Below, one piece after another: positions 1-12,474 of a DNA stretch of 64,000 nt. A program made the position numbers and the translations under genes. Under the pieces are notes generated by a model that saw only the letters and a program-made list of their open reading frames with translations, was not told the DNA's origin and did no database searches. The stretch is from Canna indica. Taxonomy: Eukaryota; Streptophyta; Magnoliopsida; Zingiberales; Cannaceae. The stretch spans positions 38,069,001 to 38,133,000 of the forward strand of contig CP136890.1 of assembly GCA_034359265.1 (NCBI GenBank), given 5' to 3'. Position 1 is the stretch's first letter; each line of letters starts with the position of its first letter.

Positions 1-839
1 CAATTTTCAACTTAAAATGAAGTCTCTAAAGAAAAATTTCAACCTAGTCCGATTTCATAAATATCATGATATCATGAAATGAGCTAAGTTATCAAGATTT
101 TTCCTACTCATGAAAATTCAAATATTTATCATGCATAATCAATCATGAGCATAGAGAAATCATTTAAGCATAAGTATTCAAATATTATACTAAGTTTTTT
201 GCAAAATCAAACTCATACCTTATTCTTAGAAATTTTGCCAAACTTGTGTTTTTACTTTTGAATTTTCTTCATGATAGCATAGCCTTCCATTAACATTCTC
301 AACTTGCAAGTAGACTTCATTAGTAGATTTAATGAAACTAAAGCTACTAGCAAGCAACCCAAACCAAATAGCAAAGAAAAAAATCAAGTATCATTTTCAA
401 AATAGTTTGAAATCCGTTTCAAAATATGTTATCATGAATCCCAAACGAATTTTAAGAGATCATAAATGTAATATTAATGAAAAATTGATCTCCAACCCTT
501 CCTATTGGTTGAAAACCGAGAGGCCACAATGAGCCTACGATTTAGAACTGCAAGGTCGCTTAGGCCTATTATAGGCCATATAGGTCTCCTATGAGACCGG
601 AAAATCAAAAAACAAAAATCATTTTCAAGTCATATCGTGAGCGGGCAAAACCAACTCAAATTTAACTAGTATCATAACTCCAACTTTAAGATGACAAGAA
701 ATATAAAGGAGGTGATTCTAAACATACCTAGATGCCAATTTTCATACCTACGGCATCATGATGACTTTAAGTTGCAACCAAAGATGGATTCTTCATTGAA
801 GTCCATGATCAACTTCAATTCTTCAATTTCCTTTACCCT
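1..839 (-). other. A1 non-coding body (part)
   Basis: This AT-rich DNA has no credible coding sequence; the short ORFs here are chance. It is the reverse complement of the block that follows gag in A3 near 20229-21450, and it matches A9 near 50780-51550. Shared landmarks include the segment around 470-600 (reads on the minus strand as a paired GGTCTC/GAGACC context followed by CGACCTTGC) and the stretch around 180-330. Conservation between three copies shows it belongs to the element rather than to the host flank. Confidence 0.8.
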
Positions 840-1526
840 TGTGTGGTTGCTCCCCCTACAAGAGAGCATGCGACCTTTGGTACCCAAATGGCTTTGGGTC
901 CTTGGGGGTTAGAGGGCTTAGCTACCCAAAGTGTCTTAACACTACTTGGGTTCATCTTTAATGCACAATCATATATAGCATGCCCGTAAACACCACAACA
1001 AAAACAATGATCATGAAATTTTTTGTTTTCATTTTTCTTAAGATGAGGTTTAAATGTGGAATGCCTAACATTTACTCTTGAGATGTGAGATTTATGGTTA
1101 GCATGAGCATTCTAGAAAGAAACACTTTTCTTTTCAAATTTCCTAGAAGAATAAGCATCCTTAATTTCATTTACTTTTTTATTTAAAACTACAACCTCAT
1201 TTTTTAAGGTATCAATAGATTTTTGCAAAGCACACACTTGAGATTTCAATATGCAATTCTCATTTTTCAAATTCTCATTCTCAAGTTTGAAATTACTTTT
1301 CAAATCATTACTTCTAAGCTTCATTTTGTTATTTCAAATCCTCATTTTCTTTTTTCAAATCAATATTCTCACTTTTTAAGTCTTCAATTTCAAGCTTAAA
1401 TTGTCATGGCAAGAATTAACAAAACTAGTATTCAATTTCTCTTTCTCTAATTCATGCACTTGTGAATCAAGCCTTAAATTTTCTTTTTTTAGTTTTCTAT
1501 TTTCTTTGATCTTATTCATAAGCAAG

Positions 1527-1531
1527 GCATA
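1527..1531. repeat. Target-site duplication of G1, left copy
   Basis: GCATA lies directly before the LTR and is repeated at 4086-4090 directly after it. The sequence on both sides is A1 gag, which confirms the insertion site. Confidence 0.9.
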
Positions 1532-4085
1532 TGTCACACCCCAACTGAGGGTAGTGTGACCGGCCAGGGCCTACATCCTGCCCTATAGCCTACTGTCTTA
1601 ACCGATATAAAGAAAACTAGAACGTATCGATAAAAGAAATCTCAACACAAACTTTATTAAAACGTTTTTCAAAATTCACAATTTTATGTTTTCAAACCAA
1701 ATAAGAAAACCAACATCAGAACAACTGAACGTCCCAAGTATCAAGTTTTTACAAATTCTTCCAAAATACAACTATTAGTGCAGAAAATAAAACAACAACT
1801 AAACACTGGTCTATGACTCATGGACGCCGCTACGAGATATGGCACCACCTCCCGCCCACCAGCTGCACCATGTCGATAGGTCACAATCACTGCTCATGCT
1901 CTGCAAAAACAAGAACAACCTGTGAGTCCACTTAGGACTCAGTGAGTGGTTCTAGGGAACCTCCACATAATCCTCAGTTATTCAAGCATATCATATAACG
2001 TAACATAATGTATATTCAGGGAGGTAAGATACTTTTAATGTGACTACTGACCCCATGGGTCATTCTGTATGAACCGAATATGTGAAAACCTGCCATCTCT
2101 GCCTATCAAGCATTCGACATCCGGCCAATGGGCCTACTTATGGAATAAAAATCTTGGCTACAGCCGGCCCTACCATACAATGTAGAATCATACTGGCCGT
2201 CGGCCACATCATATCAAGATGTAAACAAACAATCCCAGGCCTTCGACTAGGAGGGTCCACTAGTCTCCGGACACCGTTTGGGGTAAGGATAGCTAGTCCC
2301 ACCCAACTAGGGTCTGGCACCTAGCGGGCCCGCTGGGGCACCTCAAGACCAGAACACTGGCCGAGCTAAGCATTGGTCATTTCCGACCTCCACGCTTCTC
2401 GGCGGACCATCTCAAGCACATCACACAATCAATGTCCTAGGGTTTCCTTATATACCTTTCGGGCCATTGCCTGTATCTAGCCCTAATCTGGGCTACAGGG
2501 TCAACAAATTAATGTTTCCCTTTCAAAATGTATACACCTAAGAGTTCTAGATTTCCAAAATGTTTACTAGGAGTCCTAGAAGTTATATCATCTCCTAGCT
2601 AAGTTTCCATATATGTTGAGCATTTCGCAACGTCCTACATGTTATCTAACATTATACACTATGTTGGGTGAGGAATTCCATGTACCGCCCTTGGAATTCC
2701 GCCCATGAACATTTTAGGACAGCATGTGTAATTTAAAGAAACGTAAGCAAACTTTACAACATCTACTATATATAGCCACAATATTCATGCATAACAATTA
2801 TACACTACCTTTAGAATTAAGTTCAAAAAGAAACAATTTATCTAGCATGGCAAGGTAGAAATGAATTAAAAAATGCATGAAATACCAAGCATGGTAAACT
2901 ATTACATCATTTCAAATTTAAAAGATTTAATGAGCTAAGGATGGTCATTAAGCTAGCATTCCTACAATCTCATAAATCAATCAATTTACTTACTATGATT
3001 AGTGTTCTTCCTAAGTATCGTCATGCCTCTATAGCCTGAACCTTATGACCATGGAAGTTTCCATCTAAAGCCACCCTTTTCCCCCTCCCTAGGCTTGGCC
3101 GAGCCTTGAGCAAGGGAAACCTTGCTCGACCAAGGCCCTTAGAGTAGGAAAGGGAAAGAAAACTTTAACTACATCCCTAACTATTCATCTCCGATATATC
3201 TTAATGTCATGTGGACTCATTTACCCTTTTCCCCTACCCCTGGCCAAACCCTCTTCATGAGGTTTACGGTTCATTCGGCCACACCTAGGAGTTCTAGGGA
3301 AGTCAAACTATTTAACATGTGAAATCGACGACGGCGAGTGCTCCAATGGAAGATTTATGTTCATCTAAGGGCTCTACTTCCGTCAAAGGGATTCGGGAAA
3401 ATTTTGGCATGACCTTTCCCCTTTCCCCATGATTCGGCAGCCCTAGATCTGAGAAAACGGTGAGAAACAAAATGATCTGGCAAGTATTCTTACAAGAATC
3501 ATATATATACAACTACGAAAACTCGATTCGTCGAAAAGATTGCGAGAACACGATCCTATCACCACTAAGGGTTCGGCCACCTGCCTCCCCCATATTTTTC
3601 AAATCCAACCACTCATCTTGATTGCAGAGAATGAAAGATCGGATGATGATGACTTCGAATCATCCGGCGATGGCGCGAAATCCCCGATCGACCCAAAGTT
3701 CCCCCTTTTCCTTGCTTCTTCTCCCCTTCTCCCTAGGCTGCCTTGTGTGACTCAAAAATGAGTCACACGCACAAGGATGGGGGGTTTTAATCCCTCATCT
3801 AGCCTTCCATATAGGCTCTTAACTCACTTGATTCCTACTCAAGGCTCGACTAAACCCGAACTCGACTTGGGTTTCGACTCAACCCACAACATGAGTCGAT
3901 TTAAACTTGATTTAAGGTGTGATTGCATAAAAGGAAGGTCCATCACCCAATTAAATTCCATGCATCAATGGTCGAGTCATACCTTTTCACTCGAGGCGAT
4001 CCTAAGGCTCGACTCGACTATGCCTGGGTTTGGCGCGCTGCACCAAAATAGATTCTTATTTTAGGAAATTTTTCCGGGTCTTACA
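1532..4085 (-). repeat. G1: solo LTR of a Ty3/gypsy element
   Basis: This 2554-bp segment begins TGTCACACCCCAACTG and ends GGGTCTTACA as read on the plus strand. On the minus strand it starts TGTAAGACCC and ends GGTGTGACA, the usual ends of Tekay/Del-type gypsy LTRs. It is bounded by a perfect 5-bp target duplication, GCATA (1527-1531 and 4086-4090). There is no internal domain, primer site or purine tract, so it is a solo LTR left by LTR-LTR recombination. Its first ~50 bases resemble the start of the G6 LTR (TTTCCTAA, then TTGGTGCAGC), so the two are related. Joining across it restores the A1 gag reading order. Confidence 0.9.
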
Positions 4086-4090
4086 GCATA
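4086..4090. repeat. Target-site duplication of G1, right copy
   Basis: GCATA follows the LTR end TCTTACA exactly and matches 1527-1531. Confidence 0.9.
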
Positions 4091-4879
4091 CATCTTCTTA
4101 GATTCTTCTAATAGCTCATCATAAGTCATACCTAAAGAATTTGAGCTACTATCATCATTATCACTATCAAGATTTCTATCATGACCAGAAGTAGAAGATT
4201 TTCCCTCAATCCGAAGACCCATGAGGCAAAATTGAGATATGACTTCATGATCATGACAAGAGGACGTTTCTTGTGATTCGATTGTGGAAGTTAACGCACT
4301 TGTCTTCCTCTTGACATTTTTCTTTGATGAAGGGCAATTTCTTTTAATGTGCCCCTTTTCCTTGCACAAGTAGCATATAACATTTCTTTTTCGGCCTTTT
4401 GATTTGCTTCTTTCACTAGAAGCACTAAGAGAATCAAAACCGAGGTTAGCACTAGGGGGATAACCATTGTCATCACCACCCTCAACAAGTGTATTCAGCT
4501 CTTCGGTTTTAGCAAAATCATATAACATATTTAATGTAGCCCATAAATCAAATGCCGATGTACAATGCAAAACTTTATCAAGGATGCTATTAGCTAGGTA
4601 AGGTACAAAAAATGCAATACATAGCATCTCTATTAGATTGAAACATTTTCTTGTCATGTTCACTCAAATCATGCATGTCAACCTTAGGTTCAATGTATTC
4701 TAATTTAATCATGTTATAAACATCAAAACCTTTAGTCTTTAAGTAAGTGTACATCCTAGACTTCCAAAGACCAAAGTTCAATTCATCGAACCTAGGAGGT
4801 GTAGACGCTACCAACTCTAGTGTTATTTTCGGATCGAGACTGGATGTAGACGAGATGGTGAAATCTCAAACTATGACCC

Positions 4880-4891
4880 GCTCTGATACCA
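4880..4891 (-). promoter_or_regulatory. A1 primer-binding site (tRNA-iMet)
   Basis: The minus strand reads TGGTATCAGAGC, the standard complement of the 3' end of plant initiator tRNA-Met. It lies two bases inside the LTR border, and gag begins about 65 bases downstream. Confidence 0.9.
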
Positions 4892-4893
4892 AA

Positions 4894-6505
4894 TGTTGGG
4901 TGAAATGGCCACACTAGAGGAGGGGTGAATAGTGTGTTAACTAATCTTATCGCCTAATTCCGGTTTTAATCGTTTACTTGATTACTTAGTCAATTCACAA
5001 ATTCGAATAACAAGCGGAAGCAATAAATAAGACAATTAAGCAAACACAACGATTTATAGTGGTTCGGCCCCAATGCCTACTCCACTATGTAAGCACCCCG
5101 CTTAGGATTTCCAAACTAAACTTTACTATATTAATCTTGTTTCCCTTACAACGAGGAGTTTGATCCAAAGATTCTCGCTCTCAACCTAAGGCACTTCCAC
5201 ACCCGGAAGTCTTAGCCTTCTTACCGAGAGTACTCTTCCACCTCAACCTAAGGGATAACTCAACTAATCCTAGTAAACTATGTTTACACCGGTGGAATTA
5301 AGCCTCAAACACAAAGGCAACCACCCAATTTCAAGACCTAACAACCTAGGTCTTCACAAGCTCAAATACAATGAAATAACAAGAAAATACAACACAAAAT
5401 GGAGAAATAAATAAAACAATAAATTACTTAGCTCCACAACAAGATTCCTAGCTTCCTCTTGATGTCTTTGATGATGAAGCAATGAGGTAAAGGCTTAATC
5501 AATGAGATGAAATATTCAAGCTAGGGTTTTCACAAGATTTGCTCAATGAAGGCTTAGAATTGATCAAGAGATGGCTCAAGGAGGTTAGGAATGATCAAAA
5601 GTGTGAAGGAAGGCTCTCATGGCTTCCTATTTATAAGCCATGAAGAGAAGAGAGAGCTCTCTCTTCTCAACGGGCAATTTTTTGCTCGTTACAGACCACC
5701 GGTCGCTTGTCCGGTCTATCGTCGGTCGATCGACCAAGCGACCGAAGCATTCTGCCCATTCTGGGCAATGTCCAGTCGACTAAAATGCTGCTAGTTGACC
5801 AGTCGGTCGACCGAACCTGGGCAGAGCAGTTTGGTTAGGCTAGATTTCTTGCTTGTTTGGGTTCCGTCTTTGCTAAGTCTACTTATATAACATTTACTAA
5901 CTTTAATAACTTTAAAACATAAGTGTTATATAAGGATTACCTCCCATTTGGATTCAATAAAAATATCTAAAAAATCAAAATCCTTAAGAATCAAAATCTA
6001 GTTTTTGGGGTCTAGTACAATTTTTCGGAAAACAAAAATTTCCTAATCTCCTGGTTCAAATATAGGTACGCTAAAGGCTTCCAAAAAATCCTTTAAAATA
6101 CCTCGTTATCTAGTTTCTACCCAAGGAGAAATTATCGCCATTTTTTGTATCAAGAAAATATCTAGATCATATAGCCCTTCAATGAGCTCCCTAGGCTTAG
6201 TGAATTTCAGGGCGGTTTCCGGGCTTTCGTGTTTTGGGGATCGGGTATAGTTTATGGGTTATTTGCATAAAAAAGAGGATTACATTACATTATACACACC
6301 CTAGACCTAAACTCTAACTTCCCGAAGAATCCCGAGCGTCGATGAGCGTCCTTGCCGATTTCTCCGATTTCTTCAATTTTTTCGATCAGGGACGTCGTGC
6401 ACTAACCGACTTGGAACGTGAAAGATTTCTCAATGAAACATTAGTTCCATGTTTGTTATCATCAAAACCGAGATTAAGACCAAGGTAGAAAACCTTAGGC
6501 CAACA
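4894..6505 (-). repeat. A1 5' LTR
   Basis: This 1612-bp LTR, read on the minus strand, starts TGTTGGCCTAAGG at 6505 and ends CACCCAACA at 4894. The TATA box, read on the plus strand as TATTTATA, is at 5629-5636. Upstream of it (about 5695-5815) lies a cluster of near-palindromic CGGTCGACCG-type motifs shared with every other A-family LTR. The LTR of A9 has exactly the same length. The base after the LTR (ACAAT, 6506-6510) may be a target duplication, but its partner is off the window. Confidence 0.88.
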
Positions 6506-6863
6506 ACAATGACAACCTTAGGTCCAAGGACTGCTTGCACCCGCACTTGTACATTGAATGACGACTCATAGGTAACTGTGTGGATTAGCTACCCCTTATC
6601 GTATAAGGCATGTACCAACTGCACCAGTCCATCCGGAATCACCAATCCCCTATTCGGTGATCCTATGACTAGGAACATTTAGAACAGGGGCATCTCATCA
6701 TGGCCTTAGAATCAATTGTCTGGGTTCGTGGTGTTCATCACAATCTAATATATATAAAATATAGATGCAGCATATGATGAAAATTTGCCTCATATTATTC
6801 ATTAACCAAAAATAGATCCCTACACATCAATATGTGTTTGGCTCAAAGGTACTACTTCTTTCA
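6506..6863 (-). repeat. K1 3' LTR fragment
   Basis: This non-coding DNA lies beyond the K1 purine tract. On the minus strand the LTR would start TGAAAGAAGTAGTACC at 6863 directly after the tract. The other LTR end is lost at the junction with A1. There is a TA-rich stretch near 6751-6765. The boundary is inferred from the tract only. Confidence 0.5.
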
Positions 6864-6876
6864 ATCTCCCACTTCC
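6864..6876 (-). promoter_or_regulatory. K1 polypurine tract
   Basis: The minus strand reads GGAAGTGGGAGAT, a purine run directly before the presumed LTR start. It follows the RNase H coding remnant, as expected for the plus-strand primer. Confidence 0.6.
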
Positions 6877-6932
6877 ACTTGTAGCAAATCGTTGCGGTAT
6901 TTAATACCCATACAACTAAAGTGGCGATCGAA

Positions 6933-8207
6933 CTACTGTTGTGGTAATGGCTTTCTGAATGGATATGCTATATTATCTTTCGTGTCGATACCTTCGATAT
7001 TTATATCACCACGTCCAATGATCTCTCTGATCAAGTCATACCGCCTTAGGATGTGTTTTGATTTGTGGTGGGATCTAGGTTCCTTTGCTGGATCAATAGC
7101 CCTAGTGTTATCAAAATAAATAGGGGTTGGACCGGCAACCTCAAGAACAACACCCAACTCAATGATGAACATCTTTATCTACACTCCTTCCTTGCCGGCT
7201 TCGCTTCAATGATGTACTCAGCTTCTACCACCAAGGCGGTCACAATACCTTGCTTGGAACTTTTCCAGCATACTACACCACCATTCAGAGTTAATACATG
7301 CCCATAAATGGATTTACTATCATTCAGGTCTAATTGGAAGCTAGAATCTGTGTAGCCCTCCAGTTTAAAATTTGACCCACCATAAATCAGGAAAACATCT
7401 TTAGTCCTTCTTAAGTACTTAAGAATGTTCTTTACGACTTTCTAATGTTCCTCTCTAGGATCCGACTACAGGCCGAGTATAGAGCATTGCATACATGATG
7501 GATCCTACTGCCTTAGCATAAGAGATCTTGCTCATCCTTTTTCTCTCCTCATGTGTCATAGGATACATCTTCTTGGAAAGAGTGATGCCATGACTCATAG
7601 GCAAGTAATCTATTTTAGTGCCTTCCATGCTAAACCTCTTTAGCACGATATCAGACTAGGATAAACCAAGCATCCTTCTAGACCTATCCCTATAGATCTT
7701 AATGCCGAGTACATAGGATGCTTCACCTAAGTCTTTCATGGAGAAGTTTTTGGATAACCATGCTTTCACTGACTGGAGCAGAGGAACATCATCCCTCAAG
7801 CGCAGCATATCATCTACATATAGCACAATAAACATAACAGCGCCCCCACTAACCTTTTTGTAGACACAAGGTTCATCTACATTTTTTAGAAAGCCAAACT
7901 CTTTAACTGTCTTATCAAAATGGATGTTCCAACTCCTCGAGGCCTGCTTGAGTCCATAAATTGACATTTGCAATTTGCATACCTTTTTCGGTCCTACCGG
8001 GGATACGAATTCTTCTGGCTAGGTTATATAGACCTCTTCCTCAAGTTCACCATTGAGGAATGCAGTCTTGACATCCATCTGCCAGATCTCGTAGTCATGA
8101 TATGCAGCAATGGCCAATATTATCCTAATGGACTTGAGCATGACTATAGGAGAAAAAGTTTCATCATAGTCAACACTTTGCCTTTGGACGAAACCTTTAG
8201 CAACCAC
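6933..8207 (-). pseudogene. K1 reverse transcriptase and RNase H remnant
   Basis: The minus-strand fragments read, in order: RT amino half (8207-8019) with QMDVKTAFLNGELEEEVYI; RT core (7973-7656) with YGLKQASRSWN and the catalytic YVDD box (FIVLYVDDML); RT end (7646-7455); then RNase H (about 7470-6933) with EYIIA-like sequence and SKHILRRYDLIREII. These are hallmark copia motifs for copying RNA into DNA and removing the RNA strand. Frame changes and stops separate the fragments, so no active polymerase is encoded. The catalytic Asp pair is still present. Confidence 0.85.
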
Positions 8208-8214
8208 CCTGGCC

Positions 8215-9707
8215 TTATAGGTCTCTACCTTGCCATCTTTTAAAGATCCAATTACACCCTATAGGAGTAACTAGTTTAGGTAAGTCAACTAAAGTCCAAA
8301 CTTGGTTGGTGAACATCGAGTCCATTTTAGATTTCATTGCGTCCTGCCATTTTTTGCAATCGACATCCTTGATTACTTGATCATAGGATTGCGGATCAAC
8401 ATCTTTTGGGTCATTTTCAATGGTTAGGAAGAATATCTCACGTTGTCGACACAATCTCCCTGATCTATAAAGAGTGTTGGGAGGTAGTGTTTTTGTGACT
8501 GGTTCAACTTGTGGACTATCCACCGGTTCTTGTGATACGGTCTGTGGTTGTTGATCTTCATCATGTTCAACATTTCTTCCACTCCCACTTTCCTCGATAA
8601 ACTCCTTTCCTAAGAATGGCATGCCTACTGACAAACACCTTTTGTTCAGTTGGTGAGTAGAAGTAATACCCCAAACTCTCTTTAGGGTATCCCACAAACT
8701 TGCACCTGGTTGATTTAGAATAAAGTTTATCTAACTCCAACTTTTTTACGTACGTAGGACAACCCCAAATCTTGAGATGCCTTAGACTTGGTTTGTTGCC
8801 ACTCCATATCTCATATGGTGTACTAGAGACAAATTTTGTGGGAACCTTATTAAGAAGATAGATAATAGTTTCCAGCGCATATCTACAAAAAGAAATCAGG
8901 AGATCAGTAAAGCAAAGCATGAACCGCATCATATCTCACAATGTGCGATTCCTCGTTACAAACACTCCATTATGCTGTGGTGTGCCAGGAGGGGTCCATT
9001 CGGAGACAATCCCATTATCCTTGAGATAACTTAGGAACTCAGTGGATAAGTATTCACCACGTACCTCGATCTGATCGTAGGGTTTTAATACTTCTCCTTA
9101 CTTGTTTCTCAACCTCAGCCCTATACTCTTTGAACCTTTCAAAAGCATCGAACTTATGTCTCAACAAGTAGACATATCCAAACCTCGATGCATCGTCTGT
9201 AAACATGATGAAGTTGGAATACCCACCTCTGGCTTGAGTTGTCATCGGTCCGCACACATTTGTGTGAACCAACTCTAACAACTCAGCGGCCCTCTCACTA
9301 TGTCCAGTGAATGGGGACTTGGTCATTTTTCTCTTGAGATAGGATTCACAAGTTGGCATCGATTCAAAATCGAATGAGTTAAATAATCCATCTTTATACA
9401 ACTTGTTGATATGATTCTCATTAATATGACCAATTCTTAAATGCTAAAGATAGGTGAGGTTCAAATTATCTCTTTTTCTTTTGTGCGTTTCAACATGAAA
9501 AATATTACCAGTTACATCTAAGACCATTAAACCATTCGAAATGCGTCCAGTTCCATATAACTCATCAGAATGATATATGTGGCAACAATTGCCCTTTAAA
9601 GACATTTCATAACCTTGTTCAAGTAACAAGGGAACAAAAATAATATTCTTTATTAAAATTGGAACATAATAACAATTATTTAATTCAATGATCTTGCCAG
9701 AAGGCAA
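8215..9707 (-). pseudogene. K1 GAG-pre-integrase and integrase remnant
   Basis: The minus-strand pieces are 9707-9444 (end of protease and GAG-pre-integrase region, CYYVPILIKNII), 9401-9054 (integrase core with LLELVHTNVCGPM and FTDDASRFGYVYLL), 8932-8567 (ALETIIYLLNKVPTK, GCPTYVKKLELDKL) and 8697-8215 (C-terminal linker into RT). Integrase inserts the cDNA into chromosomes. In copia it lies before RT, as here. The pieces are in different frames, and the expected catalytic Glu segment lies in the broken part between 9054 and 8932. Confidence 0.82.
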
Positions 9708-9719
9708 ACATAAACGATA

Positions 9720-10762
9720 GGTTCATACGGCTAAAACTACAACTCTTGCGCCATTGCCTACCCGGAGGTCGTAGCGCCCTTGTTGAGCATTCTACTTTTT
9801 CTCAACCCCTGCAATGAGTTGCAAATGGGAGAACCACAATTGGTATTCAATACCCATTTAGTAGAATTGTGTAATGATAAATTTATTTCAATAACAAACA
9901 CACCTGACGAGGGGGCTTCAGAAGCCCTCTTTTGCCTTACTTCTGCAATGTACTACTTGCAGTTGCGCTTCTAGTGGCCATCTTTACCAGAATAGAAACA
10001 GGTGCCCTTAGAAGCAGTCTTTTCCTTTTTCTTGATTTCCTTCTTAGGTTTCACAGCTTTGTTTTTCGCTTTCTTCTTAACAGAGCACTTCTTCGCCTTT
10101 TTCGGACACTACCCACTAACAAAACTTTATCCTTTTTCATCGAAAGGTGGGACTCAACAGTCTTCAACATATTAAGTAGCTCGAGAAGCGAGGTATCTAG
10201 CTTGTTCATGTGGTAGTTGATAATAAACTATGAAAATGACCCTAGGAGAGATTGGAGTATTAAGTCCTGACCTAGCCCCTTATCAACGCTTACGCCCAAT
10301 TTCTCTAACCTCTCGATCCAATCGATTAGTTTGAGGATGGATTTCAACAGGGGTCCCTACCGTTATCTTGGCCTGGAAGAGTTGCTTTAACAGCTCAAAC
10401 CTAGCAGTCCGACTCTCTTCACCATGCAGCTCTTTTAGATGAGAGAGGACGACCCTAGCGTCCATCTTTCCATGTTGTCGTTACAACACATCGGACATAG
10501 AGGCAAGCATAATGCACTTAATAGTACTGTTGTCATCTTGCCACTCCTTGTAAGTGACCCTCATTTCCTCAAGAGCCCCTTGGGAAGGGGTATTTGGAGG
10601 CCGCTTCTCAAGAATATAGGAAAGTCTCTCCTGGGTGAGGATAATCCTCAGATTTCGCAACCAATCGACATAGTTTGTTCCGGTAAGTTTATTTGCATCA
10701 AGAAAGCTACGTAATGATAGTGTAGATGACATGGTGACGATTTTACATGTATAAGCTACCAT
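9720..10762 (-). pseudogene. K1 gag and protease remnant
   Basis: On the minus strand gag starts at 10762; an internal in-frame Met opens SSTLSLRSFLDANKLTGTNY, a common copia Gag opening. A second piece, 10465-10283, reads MDARVVLSHLKELHGEESRT. Near 9985-9945 a knuckle remnant reads CFYSGKDGH then a stop, so the second Cys is Ser. The protease region near 9860-9820 reads VLNTNCGSPICNSLQ, where a catalytic DTG-like triplet is expected, so the key Asp has become Asn. Together these show inactive Gag and protease. Confidence 0.78.
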
Positions 10763-10790
10763 TTCACATGCATGATCAATGAGGTCTTTT

Positions 10791-11076
10791 AATTAATTAT
10801 GTCTCCCACTAATTTTCTCAGTTTCATAATACCCTTCGGTTTGGAAATGAGAAGCCCTTATTGGTAGGCTCCCTTAGGGGAAAAATGGAACCCCACTTCT
10901 CCTACTCGGGTCTCACATGTAACACGACAAACCCTAAAAAGTTCATTGCAAGGTAACTCTTTACCGATCACATCACTATGTGACTTCCATATATTTTGTA
11001 TCTAGGGCAACCAAGGCCTTGTGTGTGCACAACAAACTAAGGAGCCCTAATTGAGTTGGACCTATCGTTCGTATGC
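10791..11076. other. K1 upstream remnant, unassigned
   Basis: These 286 bases lie between the K1 gag start and the G2 LTR. They may be the K1 5' leader or LTR, but I see no clear match to 6506-6863, no primer site and no coding sequence. Confidence 0.3.
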
Positions 11077-12474
11077 TGTAATGACCAAATTTTTTAATAA
11101 TTATATTTGTCCATAAGCAGGGGATCGTAGGCTCGAGTTAGCGCGAACTGGCGGAGAGCTTCGGGATTGATTCCGGGTAACTATGAATGTAGAAAAACTT
11201 TAATCTTCGATGTTTCTATGATTTAGCATGTAAAGATGATAGAGGACCTTGAGTATAGTCTAGCGGTTCGATCAGAGCTCGAATCGGAGTTAGAACAGAT
11301 TAGATATGGATTTTAGAAGTCGATTCACTTTAGTGGGGGCATTTTGGTAAGTTGGGCCCAAGCAGGTCCAATAAATTACCACTTGGGGCATACAGCTAAG
11401 GGTTTTAGCCGCACGCCACCCGAGAGAGAGGAGAGAGGCGACCGGAGAGGGGAGGAGCCGATTAGAGCCAGAATTCCACGAGTTCGTCGGCGTCGATCGT
11501 AGGAGGATCCTTAGCATCTTCTTCCCTTCCGATTTCTTCCTTAAGGTGAGTGGATTAAGCTCTCTTTCCCCCATCTTCTTCTTCATGCCGCCATCCCTAT
11601 GTCATGGGCTTTTCATCGGTTTTTGATGGGTTTTTCTCGTATCGGATTGGATAATCGGATTAAGGCTGGGCTTTTTCATTATCATTGTGGATTTATCGGA
11701 TCAATTTTTGGAGTTTTCGTCGCCCCCCTTTTTTCATTGATTTCTTGATGAATTCTTTAGTATTCTTGATGGTAGTTATGTGATCTTGATGCTTGGCTTG
11801 GTTTCTTGATAGAAGAAGGAGGAATTGAGAGATTAGGGTATGCTTCCCCCTCTTAGGTGGTTCCTTAAGAACCCTAAGGGTGCCGGCCATGCTAAAAATA
11901 TTTTAGAGGACCTAGATGCAATTTCAAACCTAGGGAATACACTCTTAGGGAATTGTAAATTATATTTAGGTGTTGTAAAATTGTAGAGACCTACTATTAG
12001 GAAAATAAGGACCTAGGGGCACCTAGGGACATTGGAACCCTAGGATGACATTTGGAGGAGTTGACCCGAAGGGAACCCAAAAGGGGCCGAACCCTCCTTG
12101 CCATTAGGACATTCGGGTGATGGGGTAGGCCGACCCTAGGGTTAAAATCGCGTAGGCTTGCTAAGTGGTATTACCTCGCTCTAGGATCATTTATGTTTAT
12201 TATTCTCATTACCTACAAGATTATGTTGGATAATTGTGATGTTATGCATGTTGATTGTGTTTAGCCGGTTTGGCATGCTCCTACGTTGCTGGATGTGAAG
12301 TATTTCCTTTATGTGTGGCTTACTTTATCATGTGGAATAATCATGAAGTATGGCATGAGGTGTGTGGCATGAGGATGTAGAGGCCGAGGTATATCCTTAG
12401 CATATCTCTGATATTTCTGCTATCTTGAGCACCTTCCTTATATCTGTATGTTGCATTTTCCAGGAAGCCTCATT

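Larger units (their letters stand above)
840..4814 (-). pseudogene. A1 gag remnant (interrupted by G1 and frameshifted)
   Basis: Gag is the structural protein that packages retrotransposon RNA. On the minus strand the N-terminal UBN2/DUF4219-like part starts near 4814 (PRFDELNFGLWKSRMYTYL). A frame change near 4600 leads to a part with ILDKVLHCTSAFDLWATLN. The first zinc knuckle, CYLCKEKGHIKRNC, is intact (C-x2-C-x4-H-x4-C). The coiled-coil part resumes beyond G1 at 1526 and includes NEVVVLNKKVNEIKDAYS. The start codon seen in A3 and A9 (ATG GCA/T CTA) reads ATA here, so the original start is lost. It cannot make full-length Gag. Confidence 0.82.
1..6505 (-). mobile_element. A1: Sirevirus-like copia element, gag-only type, split by solo LTR G1
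   Basis: This minus-strand element runs off the left edge, so its 3' LTR is not visible. From right to left it has a 5' LTR (4894-6505), a primer site (4880-4891), a broken gag (4814 down to about 840) and an AT-rich non-coding body (about 840 down to 1). The body matches A3 (20229-21500) and A9 (49891-51600). Shared landmarks are the conserved block near 470-600 and the gag end near 840-860. No protease, integrase or reverse transcriptase follows gag. Solo LTR G1 sits inside the coiled-coil part of gag. The non-autonomous interpretation is inferred from the comparison with A3 and A9. Confidence 0.85.
6506..11076 (-). mobile_element. K1: decayed Ty1/copia element
   Basis: This minus-strand copia element has the order gag (about 10762 down to 10000), protease, integrase, reverse transcriptase and RNase H (about 6933). 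This order is diagnostic of copia rather than gypsy. It ends at a purine tract (6864-6876) followed by LTR sequence. The left end is cut by the A1 LTR at 6505 and the right end by the G2 LTR at 11077. Numerous stops and frame changes mean it is dead. I could not assign it to a named copia lineage, and no tRNA-iMet primer site is recognisable at its 5' end. Confidence 0.8.
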
